A stretch of 64,000 nt of DNA from Mycolicibacterium grossiae (lineage in GTDB: Bacteria > Actinomycetota > Actinomycetes > Mycobacteriales > Mycobacteriaceae). A model generated the notes under the pieces. It made no database searches. It had not been told where the DNA came from and saw nothing but the letters and a program-made list of their open reading frames with translations. The position numbers and the translations under genes were made by a program. The stretch is taken from positions 2,604,001-2,668,000 of the forward strand of contig NZ_CP043474.1 of the NCBI RefSeq assembly GCF_008329645.1. The letters run 5' to 3'. Shown here piece after piece: positions 50,398 to 59,209 of this stretch. Position 1 is the stretch's first letter. Every line of letters begins with the position of its first letter.

Positions 50398-51015
50398 GTG
50401 GAAGCAACGAGCGAACGCGCACGAGCGCAGTCGCGGACGAAGGATGCCGAGCCGTACCGTCGACGCATCCTGAACGCGATGGCGGAGTGCATCGCCGACG
50501 TCGGCTACGCCAACACGATGGTGGCCGACGTCGTCCGTCGGGCCAAGACCTCGAAGTCGAAGTTCTACGCGGAGTTCGGCGATCGCGAAGCGTGCCTCGT
50601 CGCGCTGCTGTCGGAGACCAATGACGCCAATCTCGCCGCGGTGGCTGCCGCGGTCGACCCGACCGCAGCGTGGCAGACCCAGGTGGGCCAGGCGGTGGAG
50701 ACGTGGTTCGACTGGGCCGAGCGTCGCCGTCACCTCACGCTCACCTGGATTCGCGACGTCCCCGCCCTGGGTCCGACGGCGCGTTCCCTGCAGCGCATCG
50801 CAATGGAACGCTTCGTCGAGCTGGTTCGCACGCTCAGCGACACCGACGAATTAAAGAGCATCGGCATCGAGCCCGTGCCGCACGCGCGCGCGGTCCTGCT
50901 GATCGGTGGGCTCCGCGAACTCGCGGCGCACACCGTCGAGCACGACCGGCCCCTCGCAGGCGTCACCGAGGAGGCGGTGCGCAGCGCCATCGCGCTGATC
51001 AACCCGTCCGCCTAG
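50398..51015 (+). CDS. TetR-family transcriptional regulator
   Basis: This 205-residue regulator has an HTH in RILNAMAECIADVGYANTMV and ADVVRRAKTSKSKFYAEFGD. GTG start at 50398, preceded by AGGAAGG. It is divergent from the P450 at 48970-50298 and convergent with the P450 at 51012-52259, overlapping that gene's stop by four bases. It probably represses the first P450 through the palindrome at 50336. Confidence 0.88.
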   Translation: MEATSERARAQSRTKDAEPYRRRILNAMAECIADVGYANTMVADVVRRAKTSKSKFYAEFGDREACLVALLSETNDANLAAVAAAVDPTAAWQTQVGQAVETWFDWAERRRHLTLTWIRDVPALGPTARSLQRIAMERFVELVRTLSDTDELKSIGIEPVPHARAVLLIGGLRELAAHTVEHDRPLAGVTEEAVRSAIALINPSA

Positions 51016-52259
51016 GACGCGGCGGTGACCAGCCGGATCGGCAACCGCTCGAGACGGCGAATGACGTTGTTGACCCCCCAGATCGGCTCACCGACCAGAT
51101 CGATGCGTTCGACCCGTTCGAGCAAGGCGGTCAGCAGTGCCGTCGTCTCCATCCTCGCCAAACCCTGGCCGGCGCAGGCGTGGGCGCCGTTGCCGAAGCC
51201 GAGCTGACGCCCCGCGTCCCGGCGGATGTCGAACGACTCCGGGTCGTCCCATTCGTGCTCGTCGCGGTTGGCCGAGGCATACATGACGAGGACGCGCGCG
51301 CCGGCGGGGATGTGGTACCCGGCGACCGTGGTGTCGCGGGCCGTCCTGCGGGTGAATGCCCGCAGGGGCGACTCGAACCGGACCACTTCGTTGATCGCAT
51401 TGGGCAGCATGCTCGGGTCCGCGCGAAGCAGCTGCCACTGATCGGGATGAGTCGCGAAGAGGTGGACGGCGCTGGAGATCGCGCTGATGGTGGTGTCGAG
51501 CGAGGGCGCGATGTAGTCGATCATCAACGGCGGTACGTCCTCGAGGGAGAGGTCGCCGTCGTCCACGGCGGTCAGCAATTCATCGGCCATGCTGCCCGGC
51601 AACACGTTTCGGTTCCGGACGACGGCGCGTGTGAAGCGCAGCATCTCGAGGCTGCGCGGGATGGCGCGCAGTGCATGCCGGTTCATCGGGCCGAGCATGT
51701 CGAACGTGGCTGCAGCCCAGGGCAGGAGATGGCGGCGCTCGTCCTGCGGCCACCCCACCAGATCGGGGACGACGGCCAGCGGTAGCGCGGTGGCGAGGTC
51801 GGCGACGGCGTCGATGCGGTTCCTGCCCACGGCCTCGTCGACGATGGTGCGGGCGGTGCCCTCTACGGCCTCGTTGAGGCCGCGCAGCGCCCGGGGCAGC
51901 AGTCGGTGGGCGACGAGCTTGCGCCGACGGTCGTGGTCGGCGCCGTCGCTGTTGAGCGTCGTGCCGCGGGACAGGCGATTGGCCAGGGCGTTGGCCGCCA
52001 CCCCGTGGCCGGAGAGGAAGACATCGTCTGCGCGCAGCGTCGCCTTGCATTCGCCGAAGCGTGGCAGGGCGAACAGGCGACGGCGAGGCAACCGCACGAC
52101 CGGCCCGAGTTCGCGCAGCGCTCGATAGTGCGGATGGGGGTCGAGGATGGCCGACGTACTGAAGATATCTGGCCGGTACGACGGAAAGTCGTTGTCACGG
52201 AACAGCGTGCATGGTGAGCCAACGCTGCGGCCGGTGTATGGCACGGGGGAATCGGTCAC
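51012..52259 (-). CDS. Cytochrome P450 with APSLDTT I-helix
   Basis: This 415-residue P450 has the heme loop LGFGNGAHACAGQGLARME with Cys362, ExxR in NEVVRFESPLR, and an I-helix reading IAPSLDTTIS, where the usual glycine of A/GGxDT is replaced by serine. Such I-helices occur in P450s acting on aromatic acids and ethers, which would fit the neighbouring ring-cleavage genes; this is inference. A copy of the TGACGAAATCGTCAC-type operator lies 17 bases upstream of its start. No ferredoxin gene is adjacent. Confidence 0.92.
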   Translation of the reverse strand: MTDSPVPYTGRSVGSPCTLFRDNDFPSYRPDIFSTSAILDPHPHYRALRELGPVVRLPRRRLFALPRFGECKATLRADDVFLSGHGVAANALANRLSRGTTLNSDGADHDRRRKLVAHRLLPRALRGLNEAVEGTARTIVDEAVGRNRIDAVADLATALPLAVVPDLVGWPQDERRHLLPWAAATFDMLGPMNRHALRAIPRSLEMLRFTRAVVRNRNVLPGSMADELLTAVDDGDLSLEDVPPLMIDYIAPSLDTTISAISSAVHLFATHPDQWQLLRADPSMLPNAINEVVRFESPLRAFTRRTARDTTVAGYHIPAGARVLVMYASANRDEHEWDDPESFDIRRDAGRQLGFGNGAHACAGQGLARMETTALLTALLERVERIDLVGEPIWGVNNVIRRLERLPIRLVTAAS

Positions 52260-52275
52260 GTCGTCTCCGTCCTGT

Positions 52276-52290
52276 TGACGAAATCGTCAC
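52276..52290. promoter_or_regulatory. Operator copy 1 (TGACGAAATCGTCAC)
   Basis: TGACGAAATCGTCAC, with TGACGA and TCGTCA as perfect arms around AA, lies just before the P450 at 51012-52259. It matches the reverse complement of the two copies at 53146 and 53190 with one mismatch, which suggests one regulator for both transcripts. Confidence 0.7.
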
Positions 52291-52429
52291 ACGCGACTGA
52301 ATCATCAGTCAAGCGTGCTAGCGCGGCCATGCCACGTAGGGGACACGGCGAAACGACGGCGAGCGCCGTCAAGGCGCTTGCCGCGCTACGTGTTCGAGCA
52401 CGGGACCACGGTCGTCGACCGTGGTGGTG

Positions 52430-53092
52430 TCAGGCGGGTGAGGCGGGCCCGAAGACGGTATCCAGGTCGGGTAGGGCCCGTCGGCAGATGTCCGCGGCCT
52501 CGTCGGCGGTCATTCCGAAGAGTCGCAGCAGTTCCTCCGTCGCACGGTCCGCGGTGGCGGCGTCGTCACGGTCGGGCCGGTCGCGGATGAGAGCGCCGGT
52601 GCCCACGAGGACGCCGCCGGCGAGCGACAGCGCCAGTTCCAGGTCGTCGATGGTGAAGCGTCCGGCATCGATCGCGGCGGCGATGTCGCGCCGGGCGCGC
52701 GGCGCGACGCCGCGGTCGAGGTTGATCAACGACAGGCCGTTGCTCAGCAGGATCGACGATTCGCGAGGGCGTCGGCGGAACATTCGGCCGGTCAGGCGGA
52801 AGCTGCACGCGAAGGTCTCGGCTGGGTCGTCGATCGACGCGGTCAGCTCGTCGAGCAGCGCGCCGTGCGCGTCGAGGACGTCGACGACCGCGGCGTCGAA
52901 CAGTTCCTCCTTGCTGCTGAAGTGGTTGTAGAACGACCCCATCCCCACGTCGGCAGCCTGGGTGATCTCGAGGACCGGAACGTTGGTCTTGCCCTGCGCG
53001 ATGAAGGTCTGCGCCGCAGCGATCAGCGCCGCGCGGGTGCGCTGCTTGCGTCGCTCGACGCGGTTCACCGGCGGTGCGTCGTCAACGGTCAT
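52430..53092 (-). CDS. TetR-family regulator of the second catabolic module
   Basis: This 220-residue TetR protein has an HTH in RAALIAAAQTFIAQGKTNVP and ITQAADVGMGSFYNHFSSKE. The ATG at 53092 is preceded by GAGGAG; an open frame to 53140 adds an unlikely 16 residues. It is divergent from the VOC-FAH-hydroxylase operon at 53227-56898 and lies between that and the P450 at 51012. The operator motif found in both promoters makes it the best candidate repressor of both. Confidence 0.88.
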   Translation of the reverse strand: MTVDDAPPVNRVERRKQRTRAALIAAAQTFIAQGKTNVPVLEITQAADVGMGSFYNHFSSKEELFDAAVVDVLDAHGALLDELTASIDDPAETFACSFRLTGRMFRRRPRESSILLSNGLSLINLDRGVAPRARRDIAAAIDAGRFTIDDLELALSLAGGVLVGTGALIRDRPDRDDAATADRATEELLRLFGMTADEAADICRRALPDLDTVFGPASPA

Positions 53093-53145
53093 GGTGCTGC
53101 TCCTCGGCGGTGTTCGGAGGCTCATCGTACCTTCTGCCATCAGAA

Positions 53146-53204
53146 GTGAGGATTTCGTCAGAACCCGTTGACTGACCGTTGCGTCGTATGTGAGGATTTC
53201 GTCA
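53146..53204. promoter_or_regulatory. Operator copies 2 and 3 (GTGAGGATTTCGTCA)
   Basis: GTGAGGATTTCGTCA occurs identically at 53146-53160 and 53190-53204, 44 bp apart (about four helical turns), between the divergent TetR gene and the VOC operon. A one-mismatch reverse copy lies at 52276 before a P450. Cooperative binding by a TetR protein is plausible. Confidence 0.75.
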
Positions 53205-53226
53205 ACTAGAGCGAGAGGAGGGCGCC

Positions 53227-54357
53227 GTGAGTCACGCAGTCGACGTGCACCACGACATCCACAGCGAGGACGGAGCGCGCCGCGGCGAGCATCCCGGGCG
53301 CTCCCGCAACCCCCTCATCAAGGTCCGGGACATCGCCTGGCTCGAGTTCGAGAAGCCCGATCTCCTGCGTGCCGAGGCCTTTGCCCGGGCGTTCGGGTTC
53401 CAGGTCGCGATCAGCACACCGGACGAATTGCACCTGCGCGGGACCGATGCCGGGGCCGCCTGCGTCATCGTCCGGCGGGGTGAGCGCAGTCGTTTCACCG
53501 GCGTCGCCTTCGCCGCGCACGACGAGGTCGACGTCCTCACGGTCGCCGACGCCGCCGGCGTGCCGACCCGGCCGCTTCCCGAGGCCACGGGTGGTCTGGC
53601 GGCCGATCTCACCGACCCCAGCGGCATCCCCGTCCGCGTCGTGGCCGGGATGCGCGATCTGCCGGCGCTGCCCGCGCAGCGACCGTTGGCAGTCAACGCC
53701 GGCCACGAGGTCGTACGGACCAACGCCACGCAGCGCCCGCTGCGGGTACCGGCGCGCGTGCAGCGGCTCGGGCACGTGGTGCTGCAGTCCACCCGGTATC
53801 GGCAGGCCCTGGACTGGTACCTCGACAACCTCGGGATGATCGTCAGCGACTTCCTGTACTTCCCCGGTCAGCGTGAGCGCGGCCCCACCATGGGCTTCAT
53901 CCGCTGCGACCGCGGCGCGACGCCGACCGATCACCACTCGCTGGCGATGGCGCTCGGCCCGCAGAACCGTTACGTGCACTCCGCCTATCAGGTCGCCGAC
54001 CTCGACGCCCTTGCCGCCGGTGGCGAATACCTCGCGGAACGAGGTTATTTTCGCTCCTGGGGGATCGGCCGGCACATCCAGGGCAGCCAGCTCTTCGACT
54101 ACTGGCGCGACCCGGACGGATTCCTGGTCGAGCACTTCGCCGACGGCGACGTCTTCGACGACTCCCTCGAACCCGGTTGGGCCCCGTTCACCGCCTCCGG
54201 CCTCGCCCAGTGGGGCCCGCCGGTGTCCAGGGACTTCCTGGGCACCAGCCCCCGATCCGCCCGCGACGAAGCGCTGTCGATGATCACCGCTCTTCGCCGG
54301 GACAACGAATTCGACGTCCACCGCCTCCTCGGCCTGCTGAAAGTAGCCACCTCGTGA
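53227..54357 (+). CDS. Two-domain VOC extradiol dioxygenase
   Basis: This 376-residue protein has the usual size and two-domain layout of type I extradiol dioxygenases. The catalytic C-terminal domain carries His183 (QRLGHVVLQST), His251 (RYVHSAYQVADLD) and Glu302 (DGFLVEHFADGD) for Fe(II). It should cleave a catechol next to one hydroxyl. The GTG at 53227 has GAGGAGGG upstream. It is the first gene of a coupled operon with an FAH-family hydrolase (GTGA overlap) and an aromatic hydroxylase. The ring substrate is unknown. Confidence 0.9.
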   Translation: MSHAVDVHHDIHSEDGARRGEHPGRSRNPLIKVRDIAWLEFEKPDLLRAEAFARAFGFQVAISTPDELHLRGTDAGAACVIVRRGERSRFTGVAFAAHDEVDVLTVADAAGVPTRPLPEATGGLAADLTDPSGIPVRVVAGMRDLPALPAQRPLAVNAGHEVVRTNATQRPLRVPARVQRLGHVVLQSTRYRQALDWYLDNLGMIVSDFLYFPGQRERGPTMGFIRCDRGATPTDHHSLAMALGPQNRYVHSAYQVADLDALAAGGEYLAERGYFRSWGIGRHIQGSQLFDYWRDPDGFLVEHFADGDVFDDSLEPGWAPFTASGLAQWGPPVSRDFLGTSPRSARDEALSMITALRRDNEFDVHRLLGLLKVATS

Positions 54358-55298
54358 CCATCTCCATCCTGCGCACCACCGATGCCTGGTTCGTCCGGAA
54401 CGGCAACCTCGCGCACCGGATCCGCACCGCCGCGACCTCCACCGGCGAACTGCTCGCCGATCGCGCGGCCATCGAGGCTGCGGCGGGTTCCGGCGACTCC
54501 GAGGCGGTCGACGTCGCCGACCTGCGGCTGACGTCTCCGGTCACCCGCCCGTGCCGGGTCATCGCCCAGATGACGAATTTCGAGTCACACGTGCGGGATT
54601 CAGGCATGGATCCCAAGACCACCCCGTTGACGTTCTTCCGCAAGTCCTCGGCGTCCATCACCGGCCCGTTCGACGACATCGTCAAACCCAGCCACGTCCG
54701 CTTCCTCGACTACGAGGTCGAGATCGGCCTCGTCATCGGCCGCGACGTCGCTGCGGGGTCGTCGATCACCGAGGCGAACCTCGCCGAGGTGATCGCAGGA
54801 TTGGTCGTCACCAACGACGTCTCCGCCCGCGACATCCAGCTGCCCCAGACGCAGTTCTACGAGGCCAAGTCCTACCCCACCTTCACGCCGGTGGGACCAG
54901 CGCTGGTTCTGCTGAGCGCCGAGGAACTCGCACGTTTCGGCGATCTGCGGCTGCGGCTGTCCGTCAACGGCGAGGAGCGTCAGAACGCGCTCGTCGAGGG
55001 GGACATGCTCTACCGCCCGCTGCGTGCCCTGCAGGCCCTGATCCGCTTCCAGGACCTCTCCGCGGGGGATCTCGTCCTGACCGGCACGCCCGCCGGGACG
55101 GCGTTGAGCGCTCCGCCCAAGCCGATCGAGATCATCGGCGCGCTGCTGCCCCCGGCGGTGAAGTGGAAGGCGTTCTTCAAGCGCCAAGCGGGAAACCCGA
55201 AGTACCTCCGCCACGGCGACGTCGTGGAGGCGCGGGTGGCCACCGATGACGGTGCCATCGATCTCGGTGCTCAGCGGACGACGGTCGGCGACGCATGA
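54354..55298 (+). CDS. Fumarylacetoacetate hydrolase (FAH) family protein
   Basis: This 314-residue FAH-fold protein has metal carboxylates Glu121 and Glu123 (FLDYEVEIGLVIG) and Asp in TNDVSARDIQLPQTQF. It probably hydrolyses or hydrates the ring-fission product of the dioxygenase encoded just upstream, with which it overlaps by four bases. It is a paralogue of the FAH protein at 46547. The C terminus (YLRHGDVVEARVATDDGAID) is typical of the family. Confidence 0.9.
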   Translation: MTISILRTTDAWFVRNGNLAHRIRTAATSTGELLADRAAIEAAAGSGDSEAVDVADLRLTSPVTRPCRVIAQMTNFESHVRDSGMDPKTTPLTFFRKSSASITGPFDDIVKPSHVRFLDYEVEIGLVIGRDVAAGSSITEANLAEVIAGLVVTNDVSARDIQLPQTQFYEAKSYPTFTPVGPALVLLSAEELARFGDLRLRLSVNGEERQNALVEGDMLYRPLRALQALIRFQDLSAGDLVLTGTPAGTALSAPPKPIEIIGALLPPAVKWKAFFKRQAGNPKYLRHGDVVEARVATDDGAIDLGAQRTTVGDA

Positions 55299-55308
55299 GC
55301 GAGTCGGC

Positions 55309-56898
55309 GTGACCGGCGACCGCCCCGGCTACGTGCCGGTCGTGGTGATCGGCGCCGGGCCGAGCGGCATCGCGGTGGCCACGCTGCTCGCGCAGTACGG
55401 GATCGACGTCCTCATCCTCGATCGATGGGAGGGCGTCTACCCGCAGCCCCGCGCCGTGCACATGGACGACGAAGTCATGCGCATCGTCGACCGGCTCGGC
55501 ATCGCCGAACGGTTCGCGGCCGTCTCCCGTCCCGCGCTCGGCCTGCGCCTCCTCGACGCGTCCCACCGTGTGCTCGCCGAGTTCGGCCGAACCACCGACG
55601 TTGGCGCGCACGGACATCCGCAAGCGAACATGTACGACCAACCCGACCTCGAGCGACTGCTGCGAGAGAACCTCGCGAACTACCCGCACGCCGTTCTGCG
55701 GGGCAATGCCGAGGTGATCGACGTCGTCGACGACCACCGAGGACGCGTGCGCGTCACCTACGCCGACCGCGGCAGCGGTGCCGAGCACGTCGTCGAGGCC
55801 GCCTACGTTCTGGGTTGCGACGGTGCCAACAGCACGGTCCGACAACGGATCGGCGTCACCATGAAGGACCTACGGTTCGATCAGCGGTGGCTCGTCGTCG
55901 ACGTCGCGACTGCCGCCGATCTTCGGCAGTGGGAGGGCGTGCATCAGGTCTGCGATCCAATCCGTGCCGCCACCTACATGCGGATCGGTGCGACGCGGTA
56001 CCGCTGGGAGTTTCGTCTGCTCGACGGCGAGGCCGCCGAGGACTTCGCGGACCTCGCCGCGCTGGCGCCACTCATCGGACCGTGGACGGCGGACGTCGAC
56101 CCGCACGACCTCGACGTCATCCGGGTAGCCGAGTACACGTTCCGCGCGCAGATCGCCGACGAGTGGCGCCGCGGACCGATCTTCCTGCTCGGCGACGCCG
56201 CCCACCTCACCCCGCCCTTCATTGGCCAGGGGTTGTGTGCCGGACTGCGCGACGCGTCGAACTTGGCCTGGAAACTCGCCGGGGTCCTGCGTGGTGAGCT
56301 GCCGGTGGCGGTGCTCGACTCCTACGAGCAGGAGCGCAAACCGCACGCGCGCTACATGATCACCACGGCGCTGAGCGTCGGGTGGGCGATGACGGCCGGC
56401 GGTCGCATGGGCGACGCGCTGCGCAGGACCATCGTGCCGCGGCTCCACCTGGTGCCCGGGGTGAGCGACAAGCTCGTGGACAGCACGAGCCCTGCACTGC
56501 ACCGGTCGGCGCTGGTGCGGCCGCAGCACCGCCTGCGACGGGGACTGAGCGGTCGACTGTGCCCGAACGCCCTGCTGCAGGACGATTCCCGCCTCGATAC
56601 CCGGCGCGGCGACGGCTTCGCGGTGGTCACGACGGTCGTCCCCACCGCTGCTCAACGCGCACGCGCGACGGACCGGGGCGCACGCGTCGTCGTCGCCGAA
56701 GGTGACCTGGCCGCGTGGTTGTCCCGTGGCCATGCCTCGGCGGCGATCGTGCGGCCGGACGGCACCGTCATGGCGGCAGGCCGGGAACTCGACGCGTTGC
56801 TGCGTCGGCTTCCGGGATATGGCGCCGTCCGCGTGCGACCGCCGGGGATGAAGGCCACGGCGTCCGGTCAGAACTGGCTGGCCCCACCGTCGACGTAG
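55309..56898 (+). CDS. FAD-dependent aromatic monooxygenase (MhpA-like)
   Basis: This 529-residue class A flavoprotein hydroxylase resembles 3-(3-hydroxyphenyl)propionate hydroxylase. FAD motifs: VVVIGAGPSGIAVATLLAQY, YVLGCDGANSTVRQRIG and FLLGDAAHLTPPFIGQGLCA. It would convert a phenol to the catechol cut by the upstream dioxygenase. The GTG at 55309 lies ten bases after the FAH stop; an ATG at 55246 in the same frame would overlap FAH by 53 bases. Its 3' end overlaps the convergent SDR gene by 31 bases. Confidence 0.9.
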   Translation: MTGDRPGYVPVVVIGAGPSGIAVATLLAQYGIDVLILDRWEGVYPQPRAVHMDDEVMRIVDRLGIAERFAAVSRPALGLRLLDASHRVLAEFGRTTDVGAHGHPQANMYDQPDLERLLRENLANYPHAVLRGNAEVIDVVDDHRGRVRVTYADRGSGAEHVVEAAYVLGCDGANSTVRQRIGVTMKDLRFDQRWLVVDVATAADLRQWEGVHQVCDPIRAATYMRIGATRYRWEFRLLDGEAAEDFADLAALAPLIGPWTADVDPHDLDVIRVAEYTFRAQIADEWRRGPIFLLGDAAHLTPPFIGQGLCAGLRDASNLAWKLAGVLRGELPVAVLDSYEQERKPHARYMITTALSVGWAMTAGGRMGDALRRTIVPRLHLVPGVSDKLVDSTSPALHRSALVRPQHRLRRGLSGRLCPNALLQDDSRLDTRRGDGFAVVTTVVPTAAQRARATDRGARVVVAEGDLAAWLSRGHASAAIVRPDGTVMAAGRELDALLRRLPGYGAVRVRPPGMKATASGQNWLAPPST

Positions 56899-57611
56899 AT
56901 CTCCGAACCCGTCATGAACGAGCTGCTCTCCGACGCCAGGAAGGTCACCACGCTGCCGATCTCCTCCGGGCGTGCCCGGCGCTGCATGGGCACCGTGGCG
57001 GTCAGGTCAGCCAAGGCATCGTCGGCGCCGGTGAACAGGTCGGCCAGGCCCGGTGTCTGCGTGAGTCCTGGTGCGACGACGTTCACCCGGATCTTGCGGT
57101 CGACGAGTTCTGCGGCCCAACTCCTGGCCAGTGATCGGATGGCGGCCTTGGATGCGGCATAGACACTGTTTCCGGGTGCTGCCTTCACGTCGCCACTCGA
57201 ACCGCACAGGATGATCGACGCGCCGTCGTTGAGCAACGGAAGTGCAGCTTGCACGGCGAAGGTGATTCCACCGACGTTCGTGTCGAAGATGCTGCGGTAG
57301 TGCTCCCACGTGAGATCGCCCAAGACGGCGACTTCGCTGATGCCGGCATTGGCGAAGACGACGTCGAGTCGGCGTCCCGAGCCCTCGATGACGGCGGCGA
57401 CGTGGTCGAGATCGGCCTGCTCGGTCACGTCGGCGCGGATGGCGCTCGCGCGGTCGGGGCCGATGCCGCGAACGGCCTCGTCGAGGGCTTCCTGACGGCG
57501 GCCCACCAGGAAGACGTAGGCCCCCTGCTGCGCCAGTGCGCGTGCGCCGGCAAGGCCGATTCCCGACGTGGCCCCCGTAACCAGTGCGACCTTGCCCGTC
57601 AGATCCGACAT
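56868..57611 (-). CDS. Short-chain dehydrogenase/reductase
   Basis: This 247-residue classical SDR has GATSGIG (13-19), NAG (88-90), Ser138/139, and the catalytic Tyr151 and Lys155 in YAASK. It ends FMTGSEIYVDGGASQF, the usual SDR C terminus. GGAGG lies before the ATG at 57611. It is divergent from a TetR regulator at 57709, with two identical operator copies between, so it is the likely target of that regulator. It may oxidise an alcohol on the pathway substrate or side chain. Confidence 0.92.
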   Translation of the reverse strand: MSDLTGKVALVTGATSGIGLAGARALAQQGAYVFLVGRRQEALDEAVRGIGPDRASAIRADVTEQADLDHVAAVIEGSGRRLDVVFANAGISEVAVLGDLTWEHYRSIFDTNVGGITFAVQAALPLLNDGASIILCGSSGDVKAAPGNSVYAASKAAIRSLARSWAAELVDRKIRVNVVAPGLTQTPGLADLFTGADDALADLTATVPMQRRARPEEIGSVVTFLASESSSFMTGSEIYVDGGASQF

Positions 57612-57620
57612 GCGTTCCTC

Positions 57621-57675
57621 CAGTTTTGTACCGATCGGTTGTCAACGCGACTGTAGCAGTTTTGTACCGATCGGT
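57621..57675. promoter_or_regulatory. Twin operators in the SDR/TetR divergent promoter
   Basis: CAGTTTTGTACCGATCGGT occurs identically at 57621-57639 and 57657-57675, each ending in the palindrome ACCGATCGGT. The copies are 36 bp apart. They probably bind the TetR protein starting at 57709 and control both it and the SDR gene. Confidence 0.8.
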
Positions 57676-57708
57676 ATCGCACGGCGAGGGCCGACTACCA
57701 TCGACGAG

Positions 57709-58371
57709 ATGGGCGAAGGGCAGCATCACGCGGGAGGCCGGCCGCGGGCCTTCGACGAAGGTCGAGCGCTCGACGGTGCCATCGACGTGTTCTGGCGCCT
57801 CGGCTTCGAAGGTGCCTCACTCGCCGAACTCACGCAGGCCATGGGCATCAACAGGCCGAGCCTGTACGCCGTGTTCGGCAGCAAGGAGGAACTCTTCGTC
57901 CGCGCGTTGGAGCGCTACGGCACGACCTATCACGAACGACTCGGCGGACTGTTGGTGCGCCCCACGGCATACGAGGTCATCGAGTCCTATCTGCGCGACA
58001 CCGCGGCCCACGTGCGCGCGGGAAGCGTGCCGGGGTGCCTCTCCATCCAGGGCGGTCTGTCCTGCGCCCCGAGCAACTCCCACATACCGCAACTCCTCGC
58101 CGACTACCGGCACGGCATCGAGGCCGCGGTGGCGAAGGCCCTCGCGGGCACCAAGGACGCGGCGCGCATCGACCCGGCGGCGTTGGCGGGATACGCCGTC
58201 ACGGTCGGGCAGGGTCTCGCCGTGGACGCTGCGGGAGGTGTCTCGCAGGCGAGGCTGGACACCGTCGTCGACCTGGCGCTCGCCGGCCTCGAAGCCTTGA
58301 TGGGGCCGAAAGCGGACAGCGGTCGACGCAACGCCAGTCGACGCGTAGCGGTTCCTCGCGGTCGTCGTTGA
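57709..58371 (+). CDS. TetR-family regulator (SDR-linked)
   Basis: This 220-residue regulator begins GGRPRAFDEGRALDGAIDVF, with an HTH in AELTQAMGINRPSLYAVFGS. The C-terminal half resembles the TetR_C domain with a CLSIQGGLSC segment. It is divergent from the SDR at 56868-57611, and the region between carries two identical ACCGATCGGT palindromes. It ends flush against the convergent MerR gene (stops at 58371/58372). Confidence 0.88.
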   Translation: MGEGQHHAGGRPRAFDEGRALDGAIDVFWRLGFEGASLAELTQAMGINRPSLYAVFGSKEELFVRALERYGTTYHERLGGLLVRPTAYEVIESYLRDTAAHVRAGSVPGCLSIQGGLSCAPSNSHIPQLLADYRHGIEAAVAKALAGTKDAARIDPAALAGYAVTVGQGLAVDAAGGVSQARLDTVVDLALAGLEALMGPKADSGRRNASRRVAVPRGRR

Positions 58372-59163
58372 CTACGTCCGTTGCGTGCGGTCCTCGGCGC
58401 CGCCGTCCTCCGACTCGGCGTTCCGGCTGCGCAGGATGACACCGATCCGCCGCAGCACGTCGAGCTGCGCCGGGTTGTACAGATCTCTCAACGCAGCACC
58501 GATCACGCTGTCCGCGAACCGCTTACCGCGCGGAGCATCCGCACGGGAATCGTTCAGCCCGGGATGTGCCCGTTGCACGGCCAGGATGTGAGGAGCGAGG
58601 CGCTCGGCCAATTGCGCACGCGTCGCCGCGTCGGCGTCGGGAGGCAGCCGGTCGAGTTCCGCGGACGCCGGATCCTCGGGACTGTCGCGCAGCATCTCCG
58701 CGTAGACGCGTCTGCCACGTGGTCCCAGGACGCGGCTCATCACGACGACCAGCTTGCGGTCGGCGTCGCTCAGCCGAGCCACGGTGTCGGGAGCGACGAA
58801 GTCGGGCGGCAGGTCGGTCGACGCGGCGCGGTCGAGCAGCAGTCCAATCTCCTCCCGCACCCGCCGTAGACGCTCGATCGTTGCGCCGAGTTCGGCGTCG
58901 AGATCCCGCAGTGCCTGCTCGGGGTGCTCGTCGGATTCGCCCATCGCGGCGACCTGGGGAAGCGAGAAGCCGAGATCCACCAGGCGCTTGATGCGCACCA
59001 GCCGTACCAGGTGTTCGACGCCGTACTGCTTGTAACCGTTGGAACGTCGCTCCGGCTCCGCGAGGAGGCCAACCTGATGATAGTGCCGTACGGCACGCAG
59101 GCTGGTCCCTGCCAGATCGGCGAGTTCCCGGGTGCTCCACGCCACGAAACCATTGTGGTGCAC
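58372..59163 (-). CDS. MerR-family regulator
   Basis: This 263-residue regulator has a MerR winged HTH at the N terminus (WSTRELADLAGTSLRAVRHY) followed by a dimerisation helix and a long C-terminal effector region without the usual metal cysteines. That argues for a small-molecule or drug sensor. GTG at 59163 is listed; GTG at 59145 is also possible and neither has a strong ribosome binding site. It is divergent from the DUF3159 protein. Confidence 0.85.
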   Translation of the reverse strand: MHHNGFVAWSTRELADLAGTSLRAVRHYHQVGLLAEPERRSNGYKQYGVEHLVRLVRIKRLVDLGFSLPQVAAMGESDEHPEQALRDLDAELGATIERLRRVREEIGLLLDRAASTDLPPDFVAPDTVARLSDADRKLVVVMSRVLGPRGRRVYAEMLRDSPEDPASAELDRLPPDADAATRAQLAERLAPHILAVQRAHPGLNDSRADAPRGKRFADSVIGAALRDLYNPAQLDVLRRIGVILRSRNAESEDGGAEDRTQRT

Positions 59164-59209
59164 CGTCTCGATTTGACCATGCCGCTACGTCCGAGTGTGC
59201 GATGACGAC

